Source of the DNA: Hordeum vulgare subsp. vulgare
Taxonomy: Eukaryota > Streptophyta > Magnoliopsida > Poales > Poaceae
DNA: 64,000 bases
Assembly: GCF_904849725.1 (NCBI RefSeq)
Contig: NC_058521.1
Location: 95,404,244 to 95,468,243 of the forward strand
Direction of reading: 5' to 3'
The translations under genes and the position numbers were made by a program. Under the pieces are notes generated by a model. That model searched no databases. It had not been told where the DNA came from and saw nothing but the letters and a program-made list of their open reading frames with translations. Of the stretch, positions 45,420 to 57,834 are shown one piece after another (the first letter of the stretch is position 1; each line of letters begins with the position of its first letter).

Positions 45420-47592
45420 TGTCACACCCTGTTTTTACTAGCACTTCTTTGTAATGCAAAAAATCTGAGCTTATTAAAACCTTTTTCAAAACTAATGATG
45501 TGAGTTCCATGATTGTCATTGAATGCTTGTGTGATGATCATGTGATGATAAAAACCCCATTTCACAATATTGAATTATTTCCAAAAACCTTTACTTGTTT
45601 CTGATCAAGGTAAAACAATACATTGAGTTGCACTACATGCCCTTGATGGCAAGATGTGTTTTTACCCAAAGTTGGTGATCTAATTTTAACTTCATTTTAG
45701 TGCTCCAAAACCACAAAATAATTATTTTTAGAATTATTTTCCTAATTAAATTACATGTCCACTTCTGAGGCGAGAAATGGTATTCCTACATGGAAAAATA
45801 CTTTTCTGTCTTAGAAAAATCTGATTAAATTTGGAGATGATGAGAAGGACATATATTTTCCATACATAAGATTTTAAACCCTATTTACATTATAGTTATT
45901 TGAGTAAAACCCTGGAAACCATTTCTGTCTGTTTTGACCTTTTGAAGTATTTCCAAAGGAAATATTCTCAATAAAATCCTAGAAAATTCGAGTGGTATCC
46001 CTAAGCCATATTTGGTGTCCACATAAAGTTTCACTTTGATACAAGGTGATTAAGGACCCCAAATAACCCTAAAACCCCTTCTCTCCAGATTGGAGTTAGA
46101 GCAACTCTACATTGCAAAGTTTGTCCAATGATGCTGAAACTTTGCAAGAGTGCCTAATACCTCAAATGAGGGTTCCACACCAAAAAAGGATTTGTGGGCC
46201 TTAGTTTGCCCACACTCTCTTTGGAAGGGACTGATGTGTTCAAATGGTGGTGTTTTCAAGTTTACAAAGCTAAACTTATCCAATGGAGTTCAAACTTGGT
46301 CAAACCCCATGTTTTAGCACCAAACCCAAATCTGTTAAGTTGCAGCATCAGTGGTGGGGTGCAACTACCCCAAACCAGTGTCGAGCACCTTCTGACACAT
46401 GGGTAAAAGCCCCTTTAACCCATAGCTAAACCCAAACCCTTTGCTCCAAACTCTCACATTAGGTGGCCAGTATCAATGCCCAACCCGAGTCAACTAGCCC
46501 CTCACTGGTTCAAAGTGGAAATGCCAAAAACCCCAATCTAAGCTTCAGTTCAAAGCTGACATCACCAGTATTCCTTGTCTCCCTTGACCAGCCGAAACTC
46601 CCGCGGGACCCCAGTGGCTAGCCTCACTCCCAGCCAGTGCCAGGACATGCTAGACACGTCCAAAGTGCCTCAGAGCGTACCAACATGCCGTAGCATGCCA
46701 AAACTGTGCTCTCGGTGCGCTACAGGAAGCCACTAAGGTGGGGGCGACGCTCTCAGCCAGTTCCAGACTCCCCCGAGGTGTCCAACCTCTTCCCCGACAA
46801 CCCCTCTACATCGAGCGACCATCACGGCCCCTCCTCTCCCGCGCTAGAGCTCGTGCGACGCGTACCCGCGCGCACCAGAACCGACCAAGGTTGTGTGTCC
46901 ACTGATGCTCGACTCCTCTCTGTCTCCTTCTGTTGCAGATGGTTCTGGCAATCCAAAACCACGTCTTGAGACCGTGGTTTCGACCCCAGCCCCTCTCTGC
47001 AACCCCATGCATGCCACGGTGAGTCACCGGCGCTCTCGAATAGGCCCACCATCGCGGACCTATAAATAGCCCTCCCCTCGCTCCAACACCCCTCAGAGAG
47101 CTTCGCCACGACCACTAGCACCTCCCTAGCCACCCCAGCAAGCCAGCAGAGCCTCGGTGCTTGAGATTGACCGAGGCCTTTCCGCCTTGGAGCTCTGGTC
47201 GATCTCCGCCTACACGACGGCTCCTGCGACCCTCGACCCACCAAACTAATCCCATCGACCACAGTAAGCTTACCCCCAACTTTCCCAAGCCTTTCCGTGC
47301 CCATAGCTACCCTCTCAACCACCTCCCGTAACTACTCCGCCGTGGCCTCCTCGTCGCCGGTGAACCCGTGTCTCTTCGTCGTTGTTCCGACCACCAGCAT
47401 GTAGGCGGCGACGAGCCGAACCCATTTCTTTCCACGTTGGGGCTTGAGAACGTTGGTAGCCTCGCCGGCATGCTCCGCCTCCTTTTTGGCCAAAGTTAGG
47501 AGACGACCCCGACAGGTGTGCCCCACCTCTCGGTGGCCCAGCTCTCTCCCCCTCGCTGCCTGCAGCCGCTGACCGCAGGGCCCCGCACGTCA
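45420..47592 (+). repeat. G1 3' LTR, truncated
   Basis: Begins TGTCACACCCTG and continues as non-coding sequence to about 47592. There it changes abruptly into an exon of the CACTA-2 second gene. The rest of the LTR is not seen. A TATA box (TATAAATA, 47061-47068) in a GC-rich setting marks the likely promoter, about 1.6 kb into the LTR. The exact break could lie anywhere from about 47585 to 47600. Confidence 0.8.
47061..47068 (+). promoter_or_regulatory. G1 LTR TATA box
   Basis: TATAAATA preceded by GGACC and followed by a CT-rich GCCCTCCCCTCG start-like region. Typical of grass retrotransposon LTR promoters. Confidence 0.6.
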
Positions 47593-49820
47593 GGCTTGTC
47601 GCTCTCTCTTTCTCAGGAGCAACCTCGGTTGCTGCTCTCTCTTTCTCAAGAGCAGCCTCGTTTGCCGCTCTCTCTTTCTTAAGAGCAAGCTGCAATACCA
47701 TTCCTCGATACCATAGTAACAATCGATGGCCACACACACAATGAAATGGATGAAAGTTTTCTGCGTCTGTACAACTAAGCTCGATGGCAAGATCGACTGG
47801 CCGTGGACGAGGCGTTATCTCAGGACAGGAGCTCGACTGGCGCGCCTTGATCTTCGGGAGAGTGAGTGGACAATGTATTAGCCCATCTCCAATGGTTGTC
47901 GAGCCATGGAGCCTCCCGCCACTAGATATCATCACCAGCTCTCGATCCAAAGGTTCCTGGATCAGGTTAAAGTCCTCCCCTTTGCAAGCCTTCCCCGTGT
48001 CCCTGTTTTTCACAAGCTTGTGGTCAGATGAGATGTTGGTGAAGTTATTTGGATCATCCAGGTCAGACTCAAAGAATGCCTTCGCCTTCTTGTACGAGGT
48101 GGCATGGGCCATGCCATAAAGGTCGTACAACTCTGACATCTCCATCTTATTGTGATGCGCCTAAAAGAGAGGAAAGAAGTATTAGTATGGGGCTCAAGCT
48201 ACCATGAAGAATGAATTGCATGAATCATGAAGCAAACCACATACCTAGTTTCGTCCGAACTGAAGTAAGTTGGCGTTGCCTTGATGGTGTGGCACACCAA
48301 CCATTTGGCTACGCCGATCCTTCTCATTGTCGTGGAGGGCTCGCTAGTTACCTTTGAACCACTCATCCACCAACGCCTCCCAACAATCCATCTTATCCGC
48401 ACACAATCTCGGGGGCACCTATAAGTTATTAGAAAGAATTTTGAGCACTATGCCTATGAATCAAATCAAGAAAACTACGTACAAGGCCTTAAGAATAGGT
48501 AATTACCTTCATGTACTCCTCCTTCTTCAGATACTTTCCGCGGCACTCCTTCTTCTGCTTCTTAATACCACGCGTGGCGTAGTAGTCTCGAATGGCCTGC
48601 GGACGAGCCTCCTGGCGTAAGTTCTGTAATAACCACCTACACTCGGCCTCGATAACCTTGGCCACCTCCTCCTCATATCCCTCCTCACAACTATAGAAGG
48701 TCTGCAATTAAACGCGACAACCGATTAGTACAATAATAACCTATATTGTTAATTTTAGATTGTGTAAAAGGATAATTTACCCTAAAGCTGTTGATCACCA
48801 TCTCAGCCGTCGTGTGGCACAAGACACCATCTATAATCTCCTCTGGCGGGGCCTGCGCAGCCTGGTAGTGCTCCCAGGTAAATCCTAGTGTAGGAACTTG
48901 AACCTCACCAGGCGACGTGACAAACCCCGGGAAATTTATCCTGCAAAGCACACCAATGACGTTGTTCGGCTTGCGGACTCCACCAGGGTGTTTCCATCCC
49001 CTGCAGTATGATAAGGTCAACGCATTAGATATTTGAAGAAACTTGAAGGCAGAAGCTAAAAAAAGAGTAAATGTACTTACCTATCCCCTTCAGGCTTAAT
49101 CACCGGCCTCTGCTCGTGGGTAGCCGGCGCGAGCGGGAGACGTGTACTACCATGCTTGTACACGGTGGCCCCATCCACCTGCACGTCGCCCTCACTATCT
49201 GTAGACTCATCCCTGCCAACAAAAGAACAGTCACCCGGACCCTCGGTTTGGTCAGGCCAGGCACCCCGTCCGGACCTCTCCACGTCGACCGAAGCGTGTG
49301 TGGCGGGAGTCTCTTGGGACGTAGCCTCAGGAACCGGAGTCTCGTGGGCTGAAGGCACCTCGACCCGAGGCTGATCCTGGACCGGAGTCTCATGGGCCGA
49401 ATGCCCGTCCACCCGAGGCTCCTGGACCGGAGTCCCCGTAGTCTCCTCCTCAAAATGGTCCACCATAGTAGTCATGGGCTCGGGTGAATGAGCTGGTGGT
49501 GGTGGCGAGGATGGCACAATAGTCCGCCTACCTCTTCCGCGGCCAACACCTCTCCCTGTACCCTTCCCCTTCTTCTCTACCCGACCATCACCTCTCCTAG
49601 TGGCAATGCCCGCCGACGAAGAAGCACCCGTGGGTGGTGTCGTCAGACTATCTGCCAAGGCTCTACGGAGAGATAGGTGTGGAATGGAAGTACCACCCCT
49701 CGCGCGGGCCGCCGTATGGGTGGAATGGAAGTACCACCCCTCGTGTGGGCCGCCGAAGAAGAACCCGTCGAGCGATCTGGACCCGCGCCCACCATCTATC
49801 AACACCTGCTGACCTGCCAT
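47592..49820 (-). pseudogene. Second (accessory) CACTA gene of CACTA-2, 3' end missing
   Basis: ATG at 49820 (MAGQQVLIDGG). Exon 1 (49820 to about 49085) is Pro/Ser/Thr-rich and acidic, and includes a duplicated stretch of about 50 bp near 49675-49765. Then come exons with VRKPNNVIGVLC / APPEEIIDGVLCH (about 49003-48783), CRWLLQNLRQEARPQAIRDY (about 48701-48507), a further exon near 48247-48410, DLDDPNNF to PRPVDLAIE (about 48160-47785) and a coiled-coil-like exon with KERAANEAALE repeats (from about 47692). The donor at the end of the PRPVDLAIE exon is changed (GTTAGT in CACTA-I, CTTAGT here). The coiled-coil exon is cut off at the G1 junction. Role by analogy with TNPA/Ptta-type accessory proteins; unproven. 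Confidence 0.7.
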
Positions 49821-49918
49821 GATAAAGATTAAAAGAAATTAGTACAACATAAAAAAACTGAATAACTAACATGAATAATAATATGTACATATATAATTTA
49901 AGTTGTGAATCTTACAAA

Positions 49919-52900
49919 CTAATAATCATCATCAATAAATGCATCATCATCGTAAGTATCACGCATGTCTTCATGAATGACGTGCTCATCGGGTTCAATG
50001 GCATGAAGTTGTGGAAGGCCTTTCCGTAATCGGTCAAGCATTGACAGGTCATCCACACCAGTAACCTCTTCTAGTTCCACCTCTGCTTCTTCTGGCTCAG
50101 GTGTGAAGTCGGATTCATTGTCGCCCTCTACTTCCATGTTCTAGGGTGAAGCACGACGGTTCTTGAAACGTTTGTTGGAAAGACGTGTTTCTTGGAAGAA
50201 TTCTTCATCATATGTGTCTGGGTTAATGTGAGGTTCATAATCCTGTTCATTTGGGAGAGGTGGTCTAACACGTGGCGGCACATCATAAACAACATACCAA
50301 CCTTCCAGATTCTTATTAGTTTGGCATGCCCACAGTAGATAGAAAACTTGGGTCACGTGTTGAGTCGTAATATAGACATCGGGAAAATCTAAATGGGTGT
50401 TTGGATTGATTTCGACTAGTCCTATATGTTCATGACTCCTTCTAGTCTCCTTCGGGGGAACTGATAACATTTGAAGACTATGACATTCGGTGGGTTTTCA
50501 CCATAGAATTGAAGTTCATAAATTGCTTCAACTCTTCCATAATACTCGATAACACCTTCGCCAATAGTAGAGACACCACAATTTATAGATTTCTAGTCGG
50601 GCATAGATAGCTCTTTGCCAAAGGTACGAAAGAGATACCCGTTGATGTTGTATTTCTCAAATTAATGGACCTTATAGCCAAAACCTTTAGCGGCTTGTCT
50701 CAATTCGTCATCCATAGACTCTGAATTAGCCTACAAGTTTAATACGAAACGATTGTTGCATTATCCGCAAGTTAGAGCAAGAAATGAAATGGTCCATTAT
50801 TGATAATTACCGTTTGTTTGAACCAAGAGATGAAACCGGGTAGCCGCCTCCTGTCTTTGCCAGAAGCTCATACTCTTCGAAGGAATCATTTTGGATCACC
50901 GCTCCATCCGAGAATTTGGCAACATATCGCCTGTACGAAATATCTGAGAATAAGAGCAGTTCATAGGAATTAGAAGTTACGGGAAAATGTGCTGAGAACT
51001 TACTCGATGTATGACCTCACTTCTGTTAGGTTGTTGAAGATATACAACGAAATGTTCCGCCATTCTTTGACATCCAACGTTATTGGTTTCGAAGCACCGG
51101 GTCGTGCGACCTTCCCTTTGAATAGGCTGAGGTTGGAACCACCGTTTTTAGGGTCTGCATCATTGTGCCGAGGCTTCGGATTATTCAAATGATGATTTTT
51201 TGGCTTCGTAGCGTGCTGTCACAAAGTTTGCCACCTCCTCATTATTGAATGCCTCAGCCATCGATGCTCCAATTCTATGCTTATTTTTACATTTATCTCG
51301 GAGCGTCTTCTGCATCCTCTCAGTTGCATAGTACCAACGATTTTGCATGGGTCCACCCAATCTTGCCTCAGTCGATAGATGTAAAATCAAATGCTGCATT
51401 GGATTAAAGAAGCCAGGCGTTTCTCTAACTTGCACAGCAACTCCGATGTAAACTCCTCCATGTCATCTACCACGTCACACGATAATTCTTTGGCACAAAG
51501 AACACGGAAGAAATAGCTCAGCTCCGCCAGTACTAGCCATTCATCCTCAGGAATAAAGCCACGTAACACCATCGGCATTATCCGCTCTAGCCATATGTGC
51601 CAATCACGACTCTTGAGACCAAAGTTTTTTATTTTTCAAGACTCGCTCCCCTCTTTAGATTCACTGCATACCCATCAGGGAACATCAAGTGCATTTTGAC
51701 CCACAAGATAATTTCCATCATAGATGGCCTTCAAAGATTGAACCAAGCCTTTAGCTTCAACCACTTCTGCTTTCCTTTGCCTTCTCGCATGTTTTGTAAC
51801 GTTCTGTGACATAGTGTCTCTTGATTGACTCTAGCATTAGTATTATCCTTTGTCTTCCCATCTATGTCGAACAATGTACCAAAAATAGCCTCTCCGATAT
51901 TCTTTTCAGTGTGCATCATGTCGATATTGTGTGGAAGAAGGAGGTCTTTGAAGTAAGGTAGATCCTAGAAGCATGGCTTGCGAGTCCATGCATGCTTTGA
52001 ATTATACCCCTTGAAATACCCTTGACGCTATGGATCAGGCTCAAGGGCGTTTAACTGATCCAGGATCTGTTGGCCTGTCAACGCAGGTGGTGCCAAGTTT
52101 TTGACAACTTTACCTTTGGTAAAGTTCTTCTTGTCTTCTCTGAACTATGGTCAGGATCCAGGAACTGTCTATGCAAGTCAAAGCAAGAATACTTCCGACC
52201 CTCCTGCAACCAATGAAACTGAAGAGCTGCCTTGCATTGGGGGCCCGGGAACCTTCCATGCACACACCATCCAGAGAATAGCACATACGCCGGCAAGTCA
52301 TGTATAGAGTACATGTACCACACATGCATTTTGAAGTTTTGTTTTCTAGCGGCATCGTATGTCTTGACCACATCATTCCAAGATTCTTCCAATTCACCCT
52401 TAAGCGGCTGCAGGTACACATTCATATTCTTCCCCAGCTAATTGGGCCCTGGAATTATCAACGTCAGAAATATGTTCTTTCTTTGCATAATTTGCTCGTG
52501 GGGAGATTGAGTGGAATGAAAAATAGAGGCCAACAATTGTATTGGGTTGCCGACAAGCCGAAGGGATTAAAACCATTTGTGGTGGCACAAACTCGAGGAT
52601 TCCTTAGATCTGCCACTTTATCCTGATGCAATCCATCGAAATGTTTCCACACTTCCCCATCCGATGTGTGTACCGCCATCTTATTCCCATCCGCATCTAG
52701 TTCGGTTCTTTTGCCTTGTTTGTTCCATGTCATCTGTCCTGCTATCTCTTCGACCATGAAAAGACGTTGAAGCCTTGGTATGATTGGCATATACCAAAGA
52801 ACACTAACTACGATTTTGGTCTCCCTCTTCTCACCCATACCGTTGTCTACCACAAGATACCTGCAAGACTCACAATTGGGACAATAGTCCAAGTGTGCAC

Positions 52901-53555
52901 ATTCCTTCCTAAATAAGAAACATCCTTTCTCACATGCATCTATCTTATCATAGGGCATCTTAAGTACACGAAGTTTTTTGTCCGAATGGTACAGTTTTGC
53001 AGGCATGAGATGGCCTTTGGGTAGGAAGCGTCCAAATAGTGTCATCACCGCGTTGTAGCATTCTCTTCCAAACTTGAGCTGAGCCTTCAGAGCCATTACT
53101 TGTGCAATTGCATCCAGCTGACAAAGCTCAGTGTGCTCATGGAGAGGACGTTTTGAAGACTCCAACATTTGATAGAAGGCCTTTGCAGATTCCTCCATCT
53201 CATCTTTCGAATCCCGAGCATCATCAAAGTCTTGCACCATGTCTTCGATCCCGGTACCATGCTCGTCGGTGCGACGACGAACCACCTCAGCTCTGGTGCG
53301 TTGTATAGACTCACCATAAAATGTCCACACCGTATAATTAGGCTTAAAAACCCTCCTCTGCAGGTGTTTCATCATTACAGCCTCTATCGTCTTTTTATAG
53401 TTGTCGCATCCAGGACAAGGGCAATAGTTTCTTTCCTGGCCATTTGCAAATGCGGCTTTCACAAATTCCTTGGTTTTTGGAAACCATTCTTTCGTCATCT
53501 CTTTCTGACTAGGGTTACCGGTGTACATCCACGCACGATCACTCGTCTTGCCTAG
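49919..53555 (-). pseudogene. TNP2-type CACTA transposase (CACTA-2), nearly full length but broken
   Basis: ATG at 53528 starts the transposase-associated zinc-binding-like domain (WFPKTKEFVKAAF, CPCPGCDNYKK). Then come the TNP2 core (CPNCESCRYLVV, VLWYMPIIPRLQRLF, DGEVWKHFDGLH; MNVYLQPLKGELEESWNDVV; GRFPGPQC), the PEDEWLVLAELSYFFR and HLSTEARLGG blocks, an 80-bp intron (50731-50810) and the DUF4216-like, acidic C-terminus (to 49919). Lesions: a frameshift at about 52465, TAG/TGA stops at about 52440 and 52078, a loss near 51418, a frameshift near 51660, further stops in the last exon. D is inserted directly upstream of the first visible codons. The enzyme would bind the element ends and cut at CACTA. 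Confidence 0.85.
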
Positions 53556-55159
53556 TGCTACTGTAACAAAAGACCTTCCCCGGCAATGGTGCCAGGAATC
53601 CTTCTGCTGCTGGCTACGCCTATAGGGACTTCCTTGGCAAATATGCAAAGGATTTCCCCACGGCCTTGGAGCCTTGCGATGGTGTTCACTTGAAGAGGAA
53701 AGGGTGATGTAGCTGAGGGTAAGTATTTCCCTCAGTTTCAGAACCAAGGTATCGATCCAGTAGGAGGATCGCGTCAAGTCACAAGTACCTGCACAAACAC
53801 AAAGAGCTTGCACCCAACTCTATGGAGGGGTTGTCAATCCCTTATAGATTGTTTGCAAAGTGAGAACTGAAAACAAAAAGGAAACAAAGCAAAGTAAAAG
53901 TAAAAGCGGAGACGATAGTTGTGAATAGACCCGGGGGCCGTAGTGTTCACTAGTGGCTTCTCTCATGAAAGCAAGTAGACGGTGGGTGAACGAATTACTG
54001 TCGAGCAATTGATAGAACCATGCAAAGTCATGACGTTATCTATGGCAATAATCATATCTATAGGCATCTCATCCAAAACAAGAAGACCGATACTTTCTGC
54101 ATGTACTACTTTTACTCCACATGTCGACCGCTATCCAGCATGCATCTAGTGTATTGAGTTCATAAGAATAGAGTAACGCCTTAAGCAAGATGACATGATG
54201 TAGATGGACAATCTCAAATCTATGATGAAAGACCATCTTGTTACCCTTGATGGCAACAAAACGATGCGTGCCTTGCTGCCCCTTCTATAACTGGGAAAGG
54301 TCATCGCACGGTATGAACCCAAAACCAAGCACTTCTCCCATTGCAAGAATCATAGATCTAGTTGGCCAAACAAAACCCAAGACTCGGAGAGACTTACAAG
54401 GATATCAAATCATGCATATAAGAAATCAGCAAAGACTCAAATATAATTCATAGATAATATGATCACAAATCCACAATTCATGGGATCTCGACAAACACAC
54501 CGCCAAAGAGGATTGCATCGGATAGATCTCCATGAAGATCATGGAGAACTTTGTATTGAATATCCAAGAGAGAGAAGAAGCCATCTAGCTACTAACTACG
54601 GACTCGTAGGTCTGAAGTGGACTACTCACGAGTCATTGGAGGGGCAATGATGTTGATGTAGAAGCCCTCCAGCTCCAAAGTCCCCTCCAGCAGCGCACCG
54701 GGAAGGGTCTCCAGATGAGATCTCGCGGAAACGGAAGCTTGCAGCGGCGGAAAAGTGTTTTCGTGGATGCCCTGATTTTTTCTGGGATTTTAGGGAATTT
54801 ATAGGCCAAAGAGCTTGGGCAGGGGAGCGCAAGGGAGGCCACAAGCCTGGTCGCCGCGGGCCCCCGTGGCCGCGGCAATAGGGCTTGTGGGCTCCCTATG
54901 GGCCTCCTGCCTTGGCCCTCAAGTCCCCCGATCTTCTTCTGTTCTAGAAAAAATTATTTCGGGGATTTTATTCCGTTTGGACTCCGTTCCAAAATCAGAT
55001 CTGAAAAGAGTCAAAAACACAGAAAAACAGGAAGTGACACTTGGCACTGAATTAATAAGTTAGTCCCAAAAAAGATATAGAAGGTATATAAAACATCCAA
55101 AGTTGACAAGATAACAGCATGAAACCATCAACTATTATAGATACGTTTGAGACGTATCA
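53556..55159 (-). repeat. Element D 3' LTR
   Basis: Minus strand starts TGATACGTCTCAAACGTATC at 55159 and ends GTTACAGTAGCA at 53556. A PBS-like copy is embedded at 53577-53594. Confidence 0.92.
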
Positions 55160-55174
55160 AGCATCCCCAAGCTT
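55160..55174 (-). other. Element D polypurine tract
   Basis: Minus strand AAGCTTGGGGATGCT directly against the 3' LTR. Confidence 0.8.
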
Positions 55175-57834
55175 AACTCCTGCTCGTCCTCGAGTAGAGA
55201 AGTGATAAAGAATGAATTTTTGATGCTTTCATGCTACCTAGAACAGATGTCCTTTGTAACTCCTCTTATGTGACGTGAATGTTCAGATCCATTAGGTTCA
55301 AAAAAATAGTTTGCTATTGACGTGGAGACAATAATACTTCAAGCTAACTAGTAAGGTTATCATGAACTTTCAAAATAACAAGGCCAAAAGAAAGTTATCC
55401 CTACAAAATCATATAGTCTGGCTATGCTCTATCATCCCTACACAACGAATTTAAATCATGCACAACCTCGGTATTGGCCAAGTAATTGTTTTCACACCTT
55501 TACTTTCTCAAACTCTTTCAACTCTCATGCAATACATGAGCGTGAGCCATGGTTTTAGCACTATAAGTGGAACGGAGTGTGGTGGAGGTTGCAAGGTAAA
55601 CAAGGAGAAGACGGTCACATTGACTAGGCATATCAATGAGCTGTGGAGATGCTCATCAATAGATATCAACGTGAATGAGTAGGGATTGCCATACAAATGA
55701 TGCACTAGAGCTAAGAGTATGTGAAAGCTCTTAAAGAAAACTAGTGGGTGTGCATCCAACTTGCTTGCTCATGAAGACCTAAGGCAATTTTGAGGAAGCC
55801 TATCATTGGAATATACAAGCCAAGTTATATAATGAAAATTTCCCACTAGCTATGTGGTGGTGACAAAACGAGAGACTCTCAATCCTGAAGATCATGGTGC
55901 TTAATAAGCACAAGTGTGGAAAGATAGTAGCATTGTCCCTTCTCTCTTTTTCTCTCATTTTTTTTGGTTGGCATCTTTGGCCTCTTTTTGTAAATGGGCT
56001 TCGCTGGCCTCTTTTATTTCCTCACATGGGACAATGCTCCATCAATGATGATCATCACACTTACAACTTAAAACTTAGAGCAATGATGACTCTATATGGG
56101 ATGCCTTCGGTAGTGTACCGTGACAATGATCTAGCATGGCATAGACATCAATGGAAAACATCATTCTAGCTATCTTATGATCACGCAATGGAAATGTAGA
56201 AGTGGTGGAACATGTCATGGTGGTAGTTGCATGGCTATATATCTCGGAATGGCTTTGAAAAAGCCATAGTAGGTAGGTATGGTGGCTGTTTTGAGGGAGG
56301 CTAATGGTGGGTTTTGTGCACCGGCGAAAGTTGCACGGCACTAAAGAAGATGCCGATGGTGGAAGGTGAAAGTGCATCTAAACCATGGAATCAACATTAG
56401 TCATGAAGAACTCATATACTTGTTGCAAAAGTTTTAGTATTAATCGAAACAAAGCATTCAACGCATACTCCTAGGGGAAGGGTTGGTAGGTATAAACCAT
56501 CGCGCGATCCCGACCGCCACACAAAGCATGACAATCAATAGACTAATCATGCTCAGACTTCATCACATAGCGGTTCACCATACGTGCATGCTACGGGAAT
56601 TACTAACTTCAACACAAGTATTTCTAGATCCACAACACCTTACTAGTATAACTTCAATATTACCACAACCACAACTCAAAACTAATTGAGATGAATCAAA
56701 CTTCTCTAACCACTCAATGCACATGAAGGTGGAAGTTTTCATATACCTTTGGATAACTACCCCTTTTGAGACTACTTTCATAGAATAGATCAACTACCAA
56801 GCCACGCTCCGCTTTGCTCTAAAAGATATAAGTTAAGCACATAGAGCAAAATCAACTAGCTCAAAAGATATAAGTGAAGCACATGTAAGCTGAATTGTCT
56901 AACCAAAGGATATAAGTGAAGCACGACAAAATCACGATAAGTGCATGTATCTCTCTCTAGGTGTGCAGAAAGGAAGATTGTGACACAACAAAAATTAAAA
57001 GACTCCTACGATACAAGATGCTCCAAGCAAAACACATAACATGTGGTGAATAAAAATATAGCCCCAAGTAAAGTTACCGATGGATTGCAGACGAAAGAGG
57101 GGATGCCTTCCCGGGGCATCCCCAAGCTTAGGCTTTTACAGCATCCTTGAATCAACTTGGGGTGCCTTGGGCATCCCCAAGCTTGAGTTCTTGCCACTCT
57201 TTATCTCTTTGTCCATAAGAACTTCACCCAAAACTTGAAAACTTCACAACACGAAACTTAAACAGAAACTCGTGATAACATTAGTATAAGAAAGAAAACC
57301 ACCACTTCCTTAGGCACTGTAGAAAACTTAAATTCTACTTATGTTGATATTGGGTTACTGTATTTTCAATCTTCCATGTCTAATACCCCCCGATACTATC
57401 CATAGTTTCCTCAAAATAAGCAACCAACTCAACAAAAATAGAATCTGTTAACAGCAGACCAGTGTGTAGAAATCTGTATACTTGGTATACTTCTGGTACT
57501 TCAAAAATTCTGAAAAATTACGACAGTCTGAATAATTTGCGTAGCAATCAGCAGCAAAAAGAATCAACTCAAAAGCTCTTACAAAAGAAAAACGAAAATT
57601 CTTTTCGTGAGTAAAAAGTTTATGTCTTTTCCAGCATGACCAAACGATCATCCCCAAGACTAATCATAACGGTTTCACTTGGCACAAACGCAAAAGAAAC
57701 ACAAAAAACACAATCATAACAGAATAATGAAAGTGTGGAAAACACAAAACAGAAAGAAAAAGGATAGATTTGTTGGGTTGCCTCCCAACAAGCGTTATTG
57801 TTTAACGCCCTTAGCTAGGCATAAGGTGATGGAA
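55175..57834 (-). mobile_element. Element D long 3' non-coding region
   Basis: About 2.66 kb with no recognisable protein, well matched to element A (2557-3758 plus 21391-22950). It includes two PPT-like words (57116-57129, 57171-57184). Around 56345-56360 it is uninterrupted where A carries CACTA-O. Confidence 0.75.

Larger units (their letters stand above)
1..47592 (+). mobile_element. G1: old Ty3/gypsy chromovirus-type LTR retrotransposon, host of the nested insertions
   Basis: Backbone of the first three quarters of the window. The parts appear in the expected plus-strand order: 5' LTR pieces (1-1048, 28430-29293), Met-tRNA PBS (29298-29309), upstream ORF (29434-30198), gag (from 30486), protease, RT, RNase H, integrase, chromodomain (to 45376), PPT (about 45404-45416) and the 3' LTR start (45420). 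A chromodomain after integrase marks a chromovirus, and the very long LTR suggests the Tekay/Del branch (inference). It is cut by element A in the 5' LTR and by G3 in RT. The window begins inside the 5' LTR, and the 3' LTR stops at about 47592 where CACTA-2 begins. Many stops and frameshifts make it clearly inactive. Confidence 0.85.

Noticed and set aside
47111..47120. CACTAGCACC as a left end of CACTA-2
   Set aside because: It lies inside the G1 LTR, is not followed by TTTGCCGTC repeats, and does not match the TIR CACTACTGGAAT.
52464..53813. 449-codon frame as a single protein
   Set aside because: The part above 53555 is the LTR of element D read through by chance. The transposase begins at about 53528.
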